The notes: generated by a model from the letters alone, not told the origin. Shown: positions 35,001-45,711, counted from the stretch's first letter. The stretch is DNA of 64,000 nt from Patella vulgata (GCF_932274485.2 NC_065879.2:18712591-18776590), one strand, 5' to 3'. Numbers and translations are program-made.

Positions 35001-38000
35001 TACAATACAGCAAAATTCTTAACCGTCTTTTAGTCCTTCATTGCCGACTCCAGCGACTTTTGCCATAAACTGGCATCCGTCCCATCAACCGGCACCATTC
35101 TTTCCTATGATGTAGTAGACCTGTTCACTAATATCCCCACAGCTCAGACACTCCAAATACTTAAAAAGAAAATCAATGAATTAGAGACCCCACTGGACAC
35201 CAACCTAACCACTGATAATGTCATTCAACTTTTACGTCTCTGTATAACTGCCACTTACTTTAAATGGGGTGATGAATATTATCAACAAACACATGGCCTG
35301 CCCATGGGTAACCCACTTTCGCCACTACTGTCCGAAGTATTCATGACCAGGTTCGAAACTGAGGCATTATAGACTTCCCCCATCAAACCCCTTTCTTGGT
35401 ATCGTAAAGTCGATGATGTATTTGTGGTCCTCAATCAAAACGACAACCCAGATACGCTACTCCAACATCTGAACAGTCGACAAACGAGGATAAAATTCAC
35501 AATGGAAACAGAAACGTATGACAGTCTCCCATTTCTTGATGTATTAGTGACTAAATCTGACAACAATATCTCCACTGCTGTTTATAGGAAACCAACTCAC
35601 ACTGATCAATAGATTCACTATAATTCAAATCATTCACATCAAATAAAGAAATCCATCATCACCACTCTAACCAGACGCGCCACCAAGATATGTGATGAAG
35701 AAAGTTTACCCGAGGAATTAGAGCATTTAAGGAACGTCTTCATAAATTTTAACAATTACCCCACCCAACTAGTCAATGCCGTCATCACCACCACCATAGA
35801 GAACCAACACAAGCCACTCCGTCATCAGAATAACCATCCCGTTTCACGGCAAAATCTCTTACCAGATCAAAAGGTTGATGAATCAAGAAGTGGGCATAGA
35901 CGTTACCTTCTCTAGTGGCAGAACCATACAGAATTTACTGCAAGCTTATGGTAGATCAACACAAACCAATCCCCCACAGCCCAAAGGATGTATCTACGAG
36001 ATAACATGCTCCTGCTCCGAACAGTATGTAGGGGAAACGAAGCGCCCACTTGATGTACGAATAAAAGAGCACAAGTCACTAGCTTCCACCAATCCCTCAG
36101 CCGTAGCAGAGCACATTATTAACAACGAACATCATACAATCTTGTGGGACCAAACAAGAACCCTTACAGTACATCATCACCAGAAGAAAACCCGAAAACT
36201 TCTTGAGGCCATCAATATAAAACGCATCAAGCCCAAGTTAAACCGTGATGTCGGACTATTTATACCAAGGGCTTATGACCAACTTATAGATTGATTCTAA
36301 TACTTTATTTCTATTTCAGCGCTCATCAGGTTTTCACAGTCTAATTACACATCATACATATCTTTGACTTTCAGCTCTTACCCAACTTCACAGTCTGAGG
36401 ATATATTTCCCATTTATTGGGTTCAGTTTATTAGAGGAATATATTTACTGTGTCCCTCGTCCAGATTTAAGTCTAATAATACCTTCTTCTCTCATAATTT
36501 TCTAGCTTTCAGATTTAACACAATCCAGTGCTTATCCAGTTTCACAGTCTAGTTATAAACTTTACATATCTTGGTTGCAGTTTTACAGTCAAAATACAGT
36601 TCACAATTATTGACCTTTAATACATAGAAATAATATATTTACGGTTTCTTTCTTCCAGGTTTATACTCCAATAATAGGTTTTATACTCTAGGACTTCCAG
36701 TTTATGGGTTCCCATACTTTTGTCTCTTTTTCATTGCTTATCCAGTTTTCACATTCTAATTATACATTCTACATATCTTCGTTTTCAGTACTTAACCAGT
36801 TTTTTTTATAGCCTCGAGATATGTTTCACTATCCTTTATTTTCAGTATATTGAATCAATATAATTACGGCTTCCCCCGTCCATTTTTACAGTCTAATAAC
36901 AAGCTTTAAATATCTTCCATGATTTTCTGCTCATTGAATTAATATACAGTATTTTATATTTTTATAATTTTATTTTTAATTTTTAATTTTTTAATTTATT
37001 ATTATTTCCTTTACACCTGCATCAGACATCACTCTTGTCCACTTATACATACACACTTCTCTTTATATTATTGTTTATCTATAGCTCAGGTTAATTGGTT
37101 TTCTATTAACAGTGTTAATTCACTGATCTTTATAAATATAGCATTCACCGCCTTTTAATCCCTGTAAGAGATTTCTGTTGTGTAGGTTTAGTTCCTAATG
37201 GCTCCTTAATCAAAGGTGTTAAGCTGCTTTAATTGCATTTGATTATTATCTTTGTTGCATATTCCGTATATATATATGTGCCCACAATTCACATATTTGT
37301 ATCATATGCTTGATAAAGACGAGAGTATCCTCTTCGAAACGTCGCTTAGTATCAAACTCAGTAATTGTATATCCATAAAATTGTACCTTGTGTTAGATGA
37401 TTTGGACTTAGATTTTAGTAAACATGTAAATAAGATAGTAAGTAATCATAATACCGACTGTAACTTATGTAGGCTACTATGGATAATTCTTGTTTAAACG
37501 AAATTATTAGTGTCTGTAACTTATGTACTATGGATAATCCTTGTTTAAATGAAGTTATTAGTGTCTGTAACTTATGTACTATAGATAACCCTTGTTTAAA
37601 CGAAGGTATTAGTGACTGTAACTTGTGTACTATGGATAATTCTTGTTTAAACGAAGGTATTAGTGAGCTAGAAATAGTCAGAGATTTAAGTAAAATGAAA
37701 AATACCAAAAGTACTGGTGACTACTGCCTCTTATAACAAAATTGTTTAATTCAATATTTGTCACGGGTAAATTTCCTGAATCTTGGTCATCTAGCATCAT
37801 AGTTCCACTACATAAAAAGGGGGACCCCACACTACCAAGTAATTATAGGGGTATGTCACTCCCTGATGCCATAAGTAAACTATTTGCATCAATTTTACAT
37901 AACAGACTGGTAAAATGCTGCGACGAGCAGCAGCTTATCGTGGAGACTGGAGGAACAAGCTGGATTCAGGAAAGGATATTCAACTATTGACAATGTTTTT

Positions 38001-40266
38001 GTATTAAACTGTCTTGTGCACAAAAATATGAGTAACTGTAAAGGAGGTCGCCTATATGTTGATTTTGTCATTTCAGACGCGCCTTCGACGGAATCAATAT
38101 ACTGTTAGAGCATAATTTGCATGGGTTTATATGGTTACAATGTTATTTACAGTATTTACAGTAATGCCAAGAGTAAAGCCAGGTGTAATGGCCATGCAAC
38201 CGGGGAATTCTTAATATGTCAATTCGAGGTCAAACAAGGCTGCATCCTGCGTCTTTTTTTTGTTTGGATTGTTCATAAATGAGCTTGCTTTAAAACTAAA
38301 ATCAGAATGTAGAAATGGTATCTTTGTAGATCAGTCGATTGAAGATATATTTTCACTATTATTTGCTGATGTCATTAGTTGACAGTATTGGCAACCTACA
38401 AGACAGATTAAATGTTTTAATGTTTTGGACAATTATTGTAAGCAATGGAATGTGTCTGTAAATTTAGAGAAGTCAAATATTGTTGTATTCAAGTGTTGGG
38501 GTTTTTTATGGGGTCAGAAATTGACAGTATTGGCAACCTACAAGACAGATTAAATGTTTTAATGTTTTGGACAATTATTGTAAGCAATGGAATATGTCTG
38601 TAAATTTAGAGAAGTCAAATATTGTTGTATTCAAGAATGGGGGTGTGTTATCAAAAAAAGAAAAGTGTTGGGGTTTTTTATGGGGTCAGAAATTGAAGCT
38701 GTGTCTCACTATAAATATTTAGGAATCAATTTCTCCAGCAGATTAAAATGGAATTTATGTTGGACAAATCTCGCCTAACAAGCTCTAAAAGCAATTAATG
38801 TAATAAAGAAATATGGGATTAGAAACTGTAATGCAGGTTTTAAATTGTTTGATTCCATGGTAGCACCTATTATTTATTATGGATCAGAACTATGGGGGCT
38901 TGAAGTAAGACCACAGGTTGAGTTTGTACAAAATAAATTTTGCAAATATGATTAGAGGCGAATGTGGTAGATATGATTTGTATGTAAACTATATGTGCAG
39001 GCCTATCAAATATTTTCTTAAACTGCAACTCAAGGATGATAATAGATTAACGAAATTTGGCTATACAATGTTGTTTAAACAAGACTTATCGGGTAGAAAT
39101 AATTGGTGAACTTCTGTTAAGAATGATTTATATCAGTATGGTTTGGGGGATGTGTGGATTGCTTAAGGGGTAGGTAGTATATCACATTTCATGCTTATCT
39201 TCAAACAACGTCTCCGTGATGCCAGTCTAGTCTTGGCAATCAAACATCAACCAATCAACTAAATGTGCATTCTATTCTATCATAAAGTCAGATTTTGAAT
39301 GTGAGAATTACGTAAAAATTCATCTACCCCAGTCACTACGATTTTTTTTAGCTAATTTTAGAATGTTCAAGGCATAAACTTAACATTGAATTAGGCCGTA
39401 GAAATGATATCCCTGTTTCTAGACGTATGTGTCAAATTTGTAATTTGAAATGTGTTGAAAACGAATACCATTTCATTCTTGTCTGTCCAATCCTGCAAGA
39501 TATTAGAATAAACTTCCTGCTGAAATATTGCCACTCATCACCAAAGGAAATGAAATTGAAGTCGTTATTCCAATGTAAAAAACGAAAATGATATTAAAGG
39601 TATGAAAATAAGGGAAGAATTACTATCAATATAACCAACATAAATATAAAATTGTATATTTTTTCTGTAATTTATGCTGTCTGATTTCTCCATTTATTTT
39701 GATTAATTATGTATTGGTTTTTTTTTCTTTTATATTGTATACATTTTGTACCTTTGGCTTTTGGCCACAAAGTACTTGAATAAAGATATATTATTATTAT
39801 TATTATTATAAAATGGTTGACAGGGAGAGTTCCCCGGGATTTTCCAGGGGAGGTCCTGACACGGAAGAGCGTCAAGTTCTTCGGATTGGATGAAATAGCG
39901 AGGTCCAATGTGCACATTGCAAGTTGCAATTTGATGAAGAGTAGGCAGAAACGCCGCTGTCCGGGCAAAAGTTTCCCACATAGAATACAACATGGCGTAT
40001 GTCCGTCATCTTTACCCCGGTTGTTACAGAATAGCAGGACGTTAAACCCCATTTCATTTCATGTAGAAAGAAAATGGTCTTCAACTGATATTGGATACAT
40101 AGTGATTAAAGATTCTTTAGCCTACCCTTTTCTTCATAAATGCATCGGTTCCAGCCCATAATTTACCATCAAAGCCATAAATGCCTCCATGTTGGGCACT
40201 ATGGTGTGTAACACCCTCTATTTTTCTAGTTAATAATTGTTGAGACCAGGCATCCCATCCGCTCAT
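31844..40266 (-). CDS. PFN: Profilin, three exons, 140 aa
   Basis: Exons on the minus strand: 40266-40126 (47 codons), 33999-33819, and 31944-31844. GT-AG junctions keep phase and give 140 aa. The product starts MSGWDAWSQQLL, has a central FFVLNNDPGSKFVIGKS, and ends CFVLGIYDNDQVQPS...ISAGY. The N-terminal aromatic helix, the 'VLGIYDNDQVQP' strand and turn, and the C-terminal Gly-Tyr fit profilin, a cytosolic actin-monomer and polyproline-binding protein. Terminal aromatics (W4, W7, Y140) match the polyproline groove of the family. A 'ttttcctag' 12 nt before the ATG could be a 5' UTR intron acceptor. Intron 1 (6.1 kb) carries a Penelope-like element, a LINE and a SINE. Intron 2 carries a SINE and satellite sequence. 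Exon 3 lies in the palindrome arm. Confidence 0.87.
32119..32460 (+). mobile_element. tRNA-derived SINE family 1, full length with TSD
   Basis: The A box lies in 'tggttagcacgtgcgcgc' and the B box in 'ggtttcgaatcccc'. A conserved central block follows ('gtgggttttctctgg', 'tcctccggtttcctccca'), then a family tail 'gtggacgttaaaccct' and a CT-rich 3' end. The target duplication TCAGAAGCTTTT is at 32107-32118 and 32461-32472. The central block resembles the Nin-DC type domain known from invertebrate SINEs. It lies in profilin intron 2. Confidence 0.9.
32630..32870 (+). repeat. Degenerate minisatellite of about 25-30 bp units
   Basis: Imperfect repeats of 'ttacctcattcataagttt' type run through profilin intron 2. 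Spacing varies and the array is partly decayed. Confidence 0.6.
33430..33768 (+). repeat. Satellite-like repeat with the ACGACAATATAC end
   Basis: Two diverged units about 133 bp apart share 'ggaaatcgtt', 'aaaatcaatag' and 'aacactgtgtataaat'. The block ends 'gacggacgggggcgacga', 'caatatacc' and 'gtgtgggcgtataaa', the same terminal signature as the array ending at 42906. It ends about 50 bp from profilin exon 2. Confidence 0.7.
34440..36294 (+). mobile_element. Penelope-like retroelement: RT plus GIY-YIG endonuclease
   Basis: Hallmarks in order: LSKGLKFIP near 34470; NSNITIIPADKGKATVIM near 34680; ARATIKIHKNP near 34930; SYDVVDLFTNIP near 35105; GLPMGNPLSP near 35295; a VDD catalytic motif near 35410; LPFLDVLV near 35530; a GIY-YIG endonuclease with CIYEITCSC and QYVGETKRPLDVR near 35990-36060. 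Several in-frame stops and shifts show it is inactive. It lies antisense in profilin intron 1. By family knowledge such elements use RT and the nuclease for target-primed reverse transcription. Confidence 0.9.
36295..37000 (+). repeat. Repetitive 3' region after the Penelope-like element
   Basis: AT-rich, no gene. Diverged units share 'cttatccagtttcacagtct', 'tacatatctt' and 'cagtctaata'. The period is irregular, about 180-430 bp. It could be the element's 3' UTR or a separate decayed array. Confidence 0.5.
37305..37355 (+). other. Hairpin-like motif at the likely end of the Penelope-like element
   Basis: The sequence reads 'cttgataaagacgag', a short loop, then 'ctcttcgaaacgtcgctta'. A similar motif lies on the minus strand at about 34250-34305 ('gtcgaaacatcgctcagt'). 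Together they bracket the element in opposite orientation. It weakly resembles the hammerhead ribozyme core carried by many elements of this class, but the core departs from CUGAUGA at two or more positions. Confidence 0.3.
37459..37669 (+). repeat. 51-bp in-frame minisatellite, four units
   Basis: Units start 'gtaacttatgtactatggat' near 37459, 37515, 37566 and 37617. The first spacing is a little longer. Each full unit encodes 17 aa of the type CNLCTMDNPCLNEGISV, and the array reads directly into the RT-type frame downstream. The 17-codon period preserves frame. Confidence 0.85.
37670..39809 (+). mobile_element. Decayed non-LTR retrotransposon (LINE)
   Basis: The RT begins with FPESWSSSIIVPLHKKGDP and NYRGMSLPDAISKLF near 37770-37890. 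It continues with TIDNVFVLNCLVHKN near 37990 and LLFAD near 38360. The 3' part has a CQICNLKC...H...C motif near 39430, typical of the C-terminus of many LINEs. The end is AATAAA followed by a (TTA)n tail at about 39790-39809. Frames are broken many times. About 142 bp are duplicated in tandem (38381-38493 and 38523-38634). It resembles the Jockey/CR1-type group, but the clade is uncertain. It lies antisense in profilin intron 1. Confidence 0.85.
39818..40070 (+). mobile_element. SINE family 2, 3' part, in profilin intron 1
   Basis: It matches the reverse complement of 57585-57961 in its 3' half: 'gccgctgtccgggcaaaa', 'ggacgttaaaccccattt' and the CATTT tail. A possible target duplication AAAATGGT is at 39810-39817 and 40071-40078. 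It inserted right after the LINE tail, about 50 bp from profilin exon 1. Confidence 0.8.
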
Positions 40267-40435
40267 CCTTGAAAATGACTAGGAAAATAATAGTATTAGA
40301 AACAAACGGTAACCAATCTAAAAACACTGAGCCTAGAGATGATAAAGATTCGTGATGGCATTATTATTGTTATCAATGACGTCATGCTTTATCATCTAAA
40401 GCCGTTTGTATGGTGGCTGTTAGCGGCCGTTCTAT

Positions 40436-40436
<1 letters not shown>

Positions 40437-40468
<32 letters not shown>
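40437..40468. repeat. (TAA)n microsatellite
   Basis: About ten TAA units lie upstream of profilin. They are preceded at 40420 by 'gttagcggccgtt', the GC-rich end motif of dispersed family A, so this may be a fragment of that repeat. Confidence 0.85.
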
Positions 40469-40469
<1 letters not shown>

Positions 40470-40470
<1 letters not shown>

Positions 40471-40950
40471 CTTTATTTAAGAAGGGTTGAAGATTAGGCT
40501 ATGACAGCCTTTCTAACATCCTGCCCTTCGTAGAATTTATAATACAAAAGATATAGCTAATAAATTAAACAACACATCACAATAATTTACAACAGAGAAA
40601 AAAAAAAAAATATACAAATCAATTAAAAGATTAATTTAAGTGTGTACATGTATATGCGGGTCATATAACAAAACGTTTGAATACATATAGATATAACATG
40701 TAATAACAAATATACAATATGTACATGCTTATAATATGGAGAACACAAGAGATAAGCTTATAGGGTTTTAAGATAAGGTATTTGAAGTAGATTTAAGGTA
40801 AAAAAAAAAGAAGTTTTTTACTGAAAAGATTCAGGTTATTTAAAGTTTTTAAAGAGGCTGACAACGAATTCCAGAGTTTGGACCCTTTAAAGCGTATAAT
40901 GCTTTTAACTATATTAATATTTGACTTGAGAGTAGTAAGTTTATTGGTAA
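40470..40950. other. AT-rich stretch without recognised gene
   Basis: I see only AT-rich sequence with A-runs, for example near 40600 and 40800. Short frames have no family signature. Confidence 0.5.
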
Positions 40951-40969
40951 GATGATTGTAAGGAGTTCG

Positions 40970-41172
40970 ACTTGTCGGGTCAATTCTGTCGAATTGTCGC
41001 CTTCGACTTTTTCAAAACACGACAAAATACAATTATTTCGCTTTGTCGTGCCGCGACTTGTCGCCTTCACAACCCGACAAGTCGACAAAATACAATTATT
41101 TCGATTTGTAGTGCCGCGACTCGTCGCCTCGGAAGTCAATCAGTGCGCATGAGCAAGCATTCTTCGGTTAAG
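40970..41172 (+). repeat. Tandem GTCG-rich repeat, left member of an inverted pair
   Basis: Two units of about 65 bp share 'gacaaaatacaattatttcg' and 'gtgccgcgact', with several self-complementary CGACAAGTCG words. Positions 41101-41172 are the reverse complement of 45203-45274 with 4 mismatches in 72. Confidence 0.8.
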
Positions 41173-41522
41173 TCCTTAGTATGGAAGCCTACTATCGACG
41201 AGGCGAGGGAACAATTATTCAGCATTTGTTTTTGTTTGTCACAACTGTAAATAACACAAATAGTATTAATGAAAAGATCGTTTGGTTAAATTTGCAGCTA
41301 ACGACCTATATCATAGGCCCTACTTGTTTTAAAATTAGGAATCTATATTTCAGAAGAAAGTCAGTTTTATATGTTGATATGTATTCTAATGTATGCTTTC
41401 AATATATCTTTCATAACTGAGAATACACTATGTTAGCTTTGCTATTATGGAAATATTTAAAGTTTAAATCCGCTTTTCTTAGGATGTTTCTAGATTTTTC
41501 TAACCAGTGGCTGCCAGGCAGG

Positions 41523-42906
41523 ATACGCCCACATTTTCGAGAGATGGATAGAGAACAAGCTAAAACGAAAGTGATTTTTCCTACAATCAAAGGCCATAAT
41601 TCAGGAAATTACAATTCGATATTCGCAAATATCGAAAGGAACCGAGATCTTTGGGTTATAAACTTACATTTCAAATTTCAAGAAAATCGGATAAAAATTG
41701 TGACCTTTAGGGGGTCCACAACCTTGATATACCATATTTTTACGCTATTTGAGAATGAGGGGCGGTCATTTTGTCTGTCAGTTTTGGGCCGCTTTTCACG
41801 AAATTCGAACTCAGTCGACCTTAGGATGTAACGGTGATATAATAATACGGTTTTTTTTAAATCGGATAAAAATTATGACCTCTCTGGGGTCCACAAGCTA
41901 AAAACACGATTTTTCGAACAATCAGGGGCCATAATTCGTGAAGTTACGGTCCGATATGCGCGAATATCGACAGGAACCGAGATCTTCGGGTTATAAACTT
42001 ACATTTCAAGTTTCAACAAAATCAGATAAAAATTGTGACCTATATAGGGTCCACAAGCTTGATATACCATATTTTTACGCTATTTGAGAACGAAGGGCGG
42101 CCATTTTGTCTGTCAGTTTTGGGCCGATTTTCACGAAATTCGAACTCAGCTGTCCTTAGGGTGCAACGGTGATATAATAATACGATTTTTTTAAATCGGA
42201 TAAAAATTAAGACCTCTATAGGGTCCACAAGCTAAAAACGAGATTTTTCGAACAATCAGGGGCCATAATTCGTGAAGTTACGGTCCGATATGCGAGAATA
42301 GCGACAGGAACCGAGATCTTCGGGTTATAAACTTACATTTCAAGTTTAAACAAAATCGAATAAAAATTGTGACCTATATAGGGTCCACAAGCTTGATATA
42401 CCATATTTTTACGCTATTTGAGAACGAAGGGCGGCCATTTTGTCTGTCAGTTTTGGGCCGATTTTCACGAAATTCGAACTCAGTCGTTCTTAGGGTGTAA
42501 CGGTGATATAATAATACGTTTTTTGAAATCAGATAAAAATTATGACCTCTATAGGGTCCACAAGCTAAAAACGCGATTTTTCGTACAATCAGGGGCCATA
42601 ATTCAGGAAGTTACGTTCCGATATGCACGAATATCGAAAGGAACGGAGATATTTGGGTTTTAAGCATACATTTCAAGTTTAAACCAAATCGAATAAAAAT
42701 TGTGACCTCTACAGTGTTCACAAGCTAAAAACGTGATTTTTCGTACAACCAGGGGCCATAATCCATGAAGTTACAGTCCGATACATGCCAATATCGAAAG
42801 GAACCGAGATCTTAGGGTGATAAACCTATATTTCAAGTTTTAAGTCCGGATGTCCGGACGGACGGGGGCGACGACAATATACGTCCACATGAAAATGTGG
42901 GCGTAT
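41523..42906 (+). repeat. 332-bp satellite array bounded by a 16-bp inverted repeat
   Basis: The left end ATACGCCCACATTTTC (41523-41538) is the exact reverse complement of 42891-42906. Between them about four units recur at a 332-335 bp spacing, marked by 'ggggccataattc' near 41590, 41925, 42257 and 42589. A partial unit follows near 42752. Each unit alternates two halves with 'gggtccacaagctt' and 'gggtccacaagctaaaaac'. Related fragments are at 6020-6305, 33430-33768 and 61569-62470. It looks like a TIR element whose interior has amplified in tandem. Confidence 0.85.
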
Positions 42907-43099
42907 AAAAATCGTCTAATGCTGTTCGTTTTAGTCTTCGTATCCTGCAGACTGCGATGATGTTTTAATTAACTGATCCAGGCCATAATCAACTTTCGAT
43001 GGCATCGGAATTCTGTGATATTAAATAGATTAGAACGGTTCAGCCATTTTTTGATTCAATCTAAAAAATGGAGGAGAAAGACTGAGCTTCCAACAAACA

Positions 43100-43308
43100 A
43101 AGAGATAGAGAGAGAGAGAGAGGGAGAGAGAGAAAGATGGGGTTTAACGTCCACTCGACACAGATTAGGTCACTTCGGGACTAACATATGGTTTAATTCC
43201 CTTGCGCATAGGGGGCTTGAGCAGTGGGAGGAAACTGGAAGACCCGGAGAAAACCCACGAGGTTGGACTGGCAACCCTACTCATTGTCACGTAGAACCGG
43301 GAATTCGA
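43100..43308 (-). mobile_element. SINE family 1, 5'-shortened, with TSD
   Basis: It is bounded by TCCAACAAACA at 43089-43099 and 43309-43319. On the minus strand it runs from near the B box ('ggatcgaattcccggttct') through the central block to the 'ggacgttaaacccc' tail and CT repeats. The A box is absent, as in 5'-truncated copies. Confidence 0.85.
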
Positions 43309-43359
43309 TCCAACAAACAGTACAATGGTTAAAATTATTGCACACGTCTTGTCAAACCT

Positions 43360-43520
43360 TCAAAGGCTAATATCTTTGCTCGCAATAGAGTAATTTGAAT
43401 GAAATTTTCAAATTATTCATTTTCGTAGGAGCAGAACAGTAGGACGTTAAACCCCATTTCATTTCATTTCTATTTTCGAACTATTGTAGCTCTTTATCTA
43501 AATCTTACATAATGTATCTT
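43360..43520 (-). repeat. Dispersed repeat family A with nested SINE 2 tail
   Basis: On the minus strand the block resembles family A: 'agatacattatgtaagatt' and 'tgaaaatttcattcaaatta'. A 46-bp piece of SINE family 2 (43426-43471, ending in CATTT repeats) is inserted in it between two copies of ATTTTCG (43419-43425 and 43472-43478). Confidence 0.7.
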
Positions 43521-43999
43521 TAATTGTTAGTTCAGCAACACTAAGCACTCTTTCAATTTGATAGTACATGTCATATCAAACAATGAAATGACTATTACCT
43601 GACAAATTGGCCATTTTAGGAAATTTGATCGCATTTTTGAATTTCCGCCATCTTGGATTTCGGACACTCATGTTAGAGATTATTTATATGATCAATGTTT
43701 CTGATATCTATTAAATCACTTTAGTTGACCAAATAGATAATGTCTGAACATTATTTGTTAGTAAACTTATGAACAGACACGAAAAAAATCGAAAATGTTG
43801 CTTTTTTCAGATTTATCTTTTATTTTAAAACTGATAGTATTGATTAAACAACATATATCATATACCAGCAGATGCAGAATTATATTATAAACATGTTGAG
43901 CTATATTACATATCCATAGACGAAACTGTGGAGGAGTTATGAAGGCTTCCCCGACTCGCACTATTTCAAATAAAAAAAATGGCGGCCATTTTTAAAGAT

Positions 44000-44310
44000 A
44001 ATGAATATCTGCCTGTCACATGGACTAGTAAGGGCAAGTTTCTTTTACGGAATACGCTTAAGCTTTTTCTTGGCCACATCCCAATTTCAAATATCCCTGT
44101 CTTTTGCCAAAACCTAGGAGTCACAATATCACAGTATCGCTGGTTCACAAACCAGAAGGTCTGTGCACAGCATGGCTTCAACAATGTCCGTGGCGTGCAC
44201 GTAATGGAACCTTTGTCGGTTGGAATTTTAAATAAGAGGAGGCCATGGAACCGCTGTCTGGACAAAATTTCCCTCATAGCACATTGTATTGGTACAGAAA
44301 AGTAGCTTGC
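44000..44310 (+). mobile_element. Decayed SINE family 2 copy
   Basis: About 44225-44300 ('accgctgtctggacaaaatt', 'tccctcatagcacattgta') resembles 39950-40000 and 57660-57710. The upstream part is diverged, and the ends are not clear. An open frame of about 108 codons here is not convincing as a gene. Confidence 0.45.
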
Positions 44311-44523
44311 CTTATAAACTATGCCGGAGTTTAAAATAATCGTGGTCTGTACCTAAGAAGTATATTTTTGCCCTTATGCTTGCATTTCCAGCGTGGTATC
44401 ACCTTGTCAGTGGTGCAGGGATGGAAGAGAACAGTGTCTAGTCTTTCTGATGGTACAGAAAACCGTTTGAAATAAGAGTAGGCCGTATCACCTCATAGTA
44501 GGCCTACACTGCATAATTATGTG

Positions 44524-44794
44524 GGGGGGGGGCTGAATGGTTAGCACGTGCGCGCTGTACCATAAAGTCTGTCATTGAGTCAACTGGTGTGGTTTCGAAT
44601 CCCCGGTTGTACGTGGCAAGGAGTAGGGTCGCCTGTCCAACCTCGTGGGTTTTCTGGGGGTCCTCCGGTTTCCTCCCACTGCTAAAGACCCCTACACGCA
44701 AGCGAATTATTGAAATAAAATTAAACCATATGTTAGTCCCGAAATGACCTAGTTTGTGTCGAGTGGACGTTAAACCCCATTTCTCTCTCTCTCT
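44524..44794 (+). mobile_element. SINE family 1, full length with TSD
   Basis: Bounded by ATAATTATGTG at 44513-44523 and 44795-44805. It has a G-run start, A box 'tggttagcacgtg', B box 'ggtttcgaatcc', the central block, and a CT tail. It is very similar to 32119-32460, which suggests recent activity of the family. Confidence 0.9.
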
Positions 44795-44815
44795 ATAATT
44801 ATGTGATTTGAGTTC

Positions 44816-45041
44816 CCAGTCCTTCACGTTTAAGGGGAGCTTTTGCTCCTGCTCCTCTCGACGCACGTCGGCTTTCCTTCGAAGGAGTCATTAAAGACTC
44901 CTGCAAATTAGCTAAATCGCTCTCCTAAATATTGAGATTAATAAACTACTTTCACTTTTTGTTTACCTTTAAACTGCATATATTTAAGGTATCAGGAGCT
45001 TTTTATGGCTCCAGCACAATATTATAAACGTGAAGGACTGG
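44816..45041. mobile_element. 226-bp MITE with perfect 17-bp TIRs
   Basis: The ends CCAGTCCTTCACGTTTA and TAAACGTGAAGGACTGG are exact inverse complements. The interior is non-coding and contains further local dyads such as 'ccttcgaagg'. The superfamily is not clear, as no target duplication could be fixed. Confidence 0.75.
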
Positions 45042-45202
45042 AACAGTTCCAATATTATTAAGTTGATTATTTCAGATTTTTATGGGTTTGGGCAAATTGT
45101 ACTGTTGTTGGTAATGAGTGAACATTCTTTTCCTGTTCCCTTGCGCTTTCGCACTCTCTCTACCTCGCCTTGACGTCTCGTCGAGATTATGAAATGGCCA
45201 CG

Positions 45203-45274
45203 CTTAACCGAAGAATGCTTGCTCGTGCGCACTGATTGACTTCCGAGGCGACAAGTCGCGGCACGACAAAGCGA
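45203..45274 (-). repeat. Right member of a 72-bp inverted pair
   Basis: Reverse complement of 41101-41172 with 4 mismatches. The pair encloses 4.0 kb of satellite, SINEs and a MITE. Either these are the ends of a composite element or two copies of one small element in opposite orientation. Confidence 0.75.
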
Positions 45275-45346
45275 TATGGTCTCAGACTAGCAATTATTTG
45301 CCCATTGTCTTCAATGTTAAATGGCTGTAACATCACAGGATGTAGC

Positions 45347-45558
45347 TGTCGGACAGTTAATAGTTTGTGAGACCTGATATCAGAGACTACGAATTACTTC
45401 CCTTATCAGTTTCTTTTACGGTTAAAGTTTAGTTTTGGTTTATATATTTTTACCGGGCTAGTCTCGATTATCAATATGTAGTTACAGTCCTTCAAAATAA
45501 AGTTATCGAACCGTCGATCAAGGGTTTTTATACCGCCACAATCAAAAATTCCCCAACA
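45347..45558 (+). repeat. BEL/Pao 5' LTR
   Basis: 212 bp with TG and CA ends and an AATAAA-like signal near 45498. It is preceded by the target duplication GTAGC. Confidence 0.95.
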
Positions 45559-45711
45559 TGGTCCGACGAGACGGATCCGAGTAAAGTGGTCAGCATTCCA
45601 AGTAACCAATAATGGTAAATCATCCACAATTAACCAAAAACACACGGTCGTAAATCCATACAGGCGCTGTTAGTTAGTCACTCATTCAGGAGTCATTCAT
45701 ACCCAATCAAC

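Noticed and set aside
37305-37355. Functional hammerhead ribozyme
   Set aside because: The conserved CUGAUGA core is not matched and stem II is weak. It is kept only as a low-confidence motif.
39672-40161. Several overlapping open frames of 70-126 codons
   Set aside because: They lie over the LINE tail, the SINE family 2 copy and profilin exon 1 in wrong frames.
43979-44305. Open frames on both strands of about 100 codons
   Set aside because: The stretch aligns with SINE family 2 in part, and neither frame has a recognisable domain.
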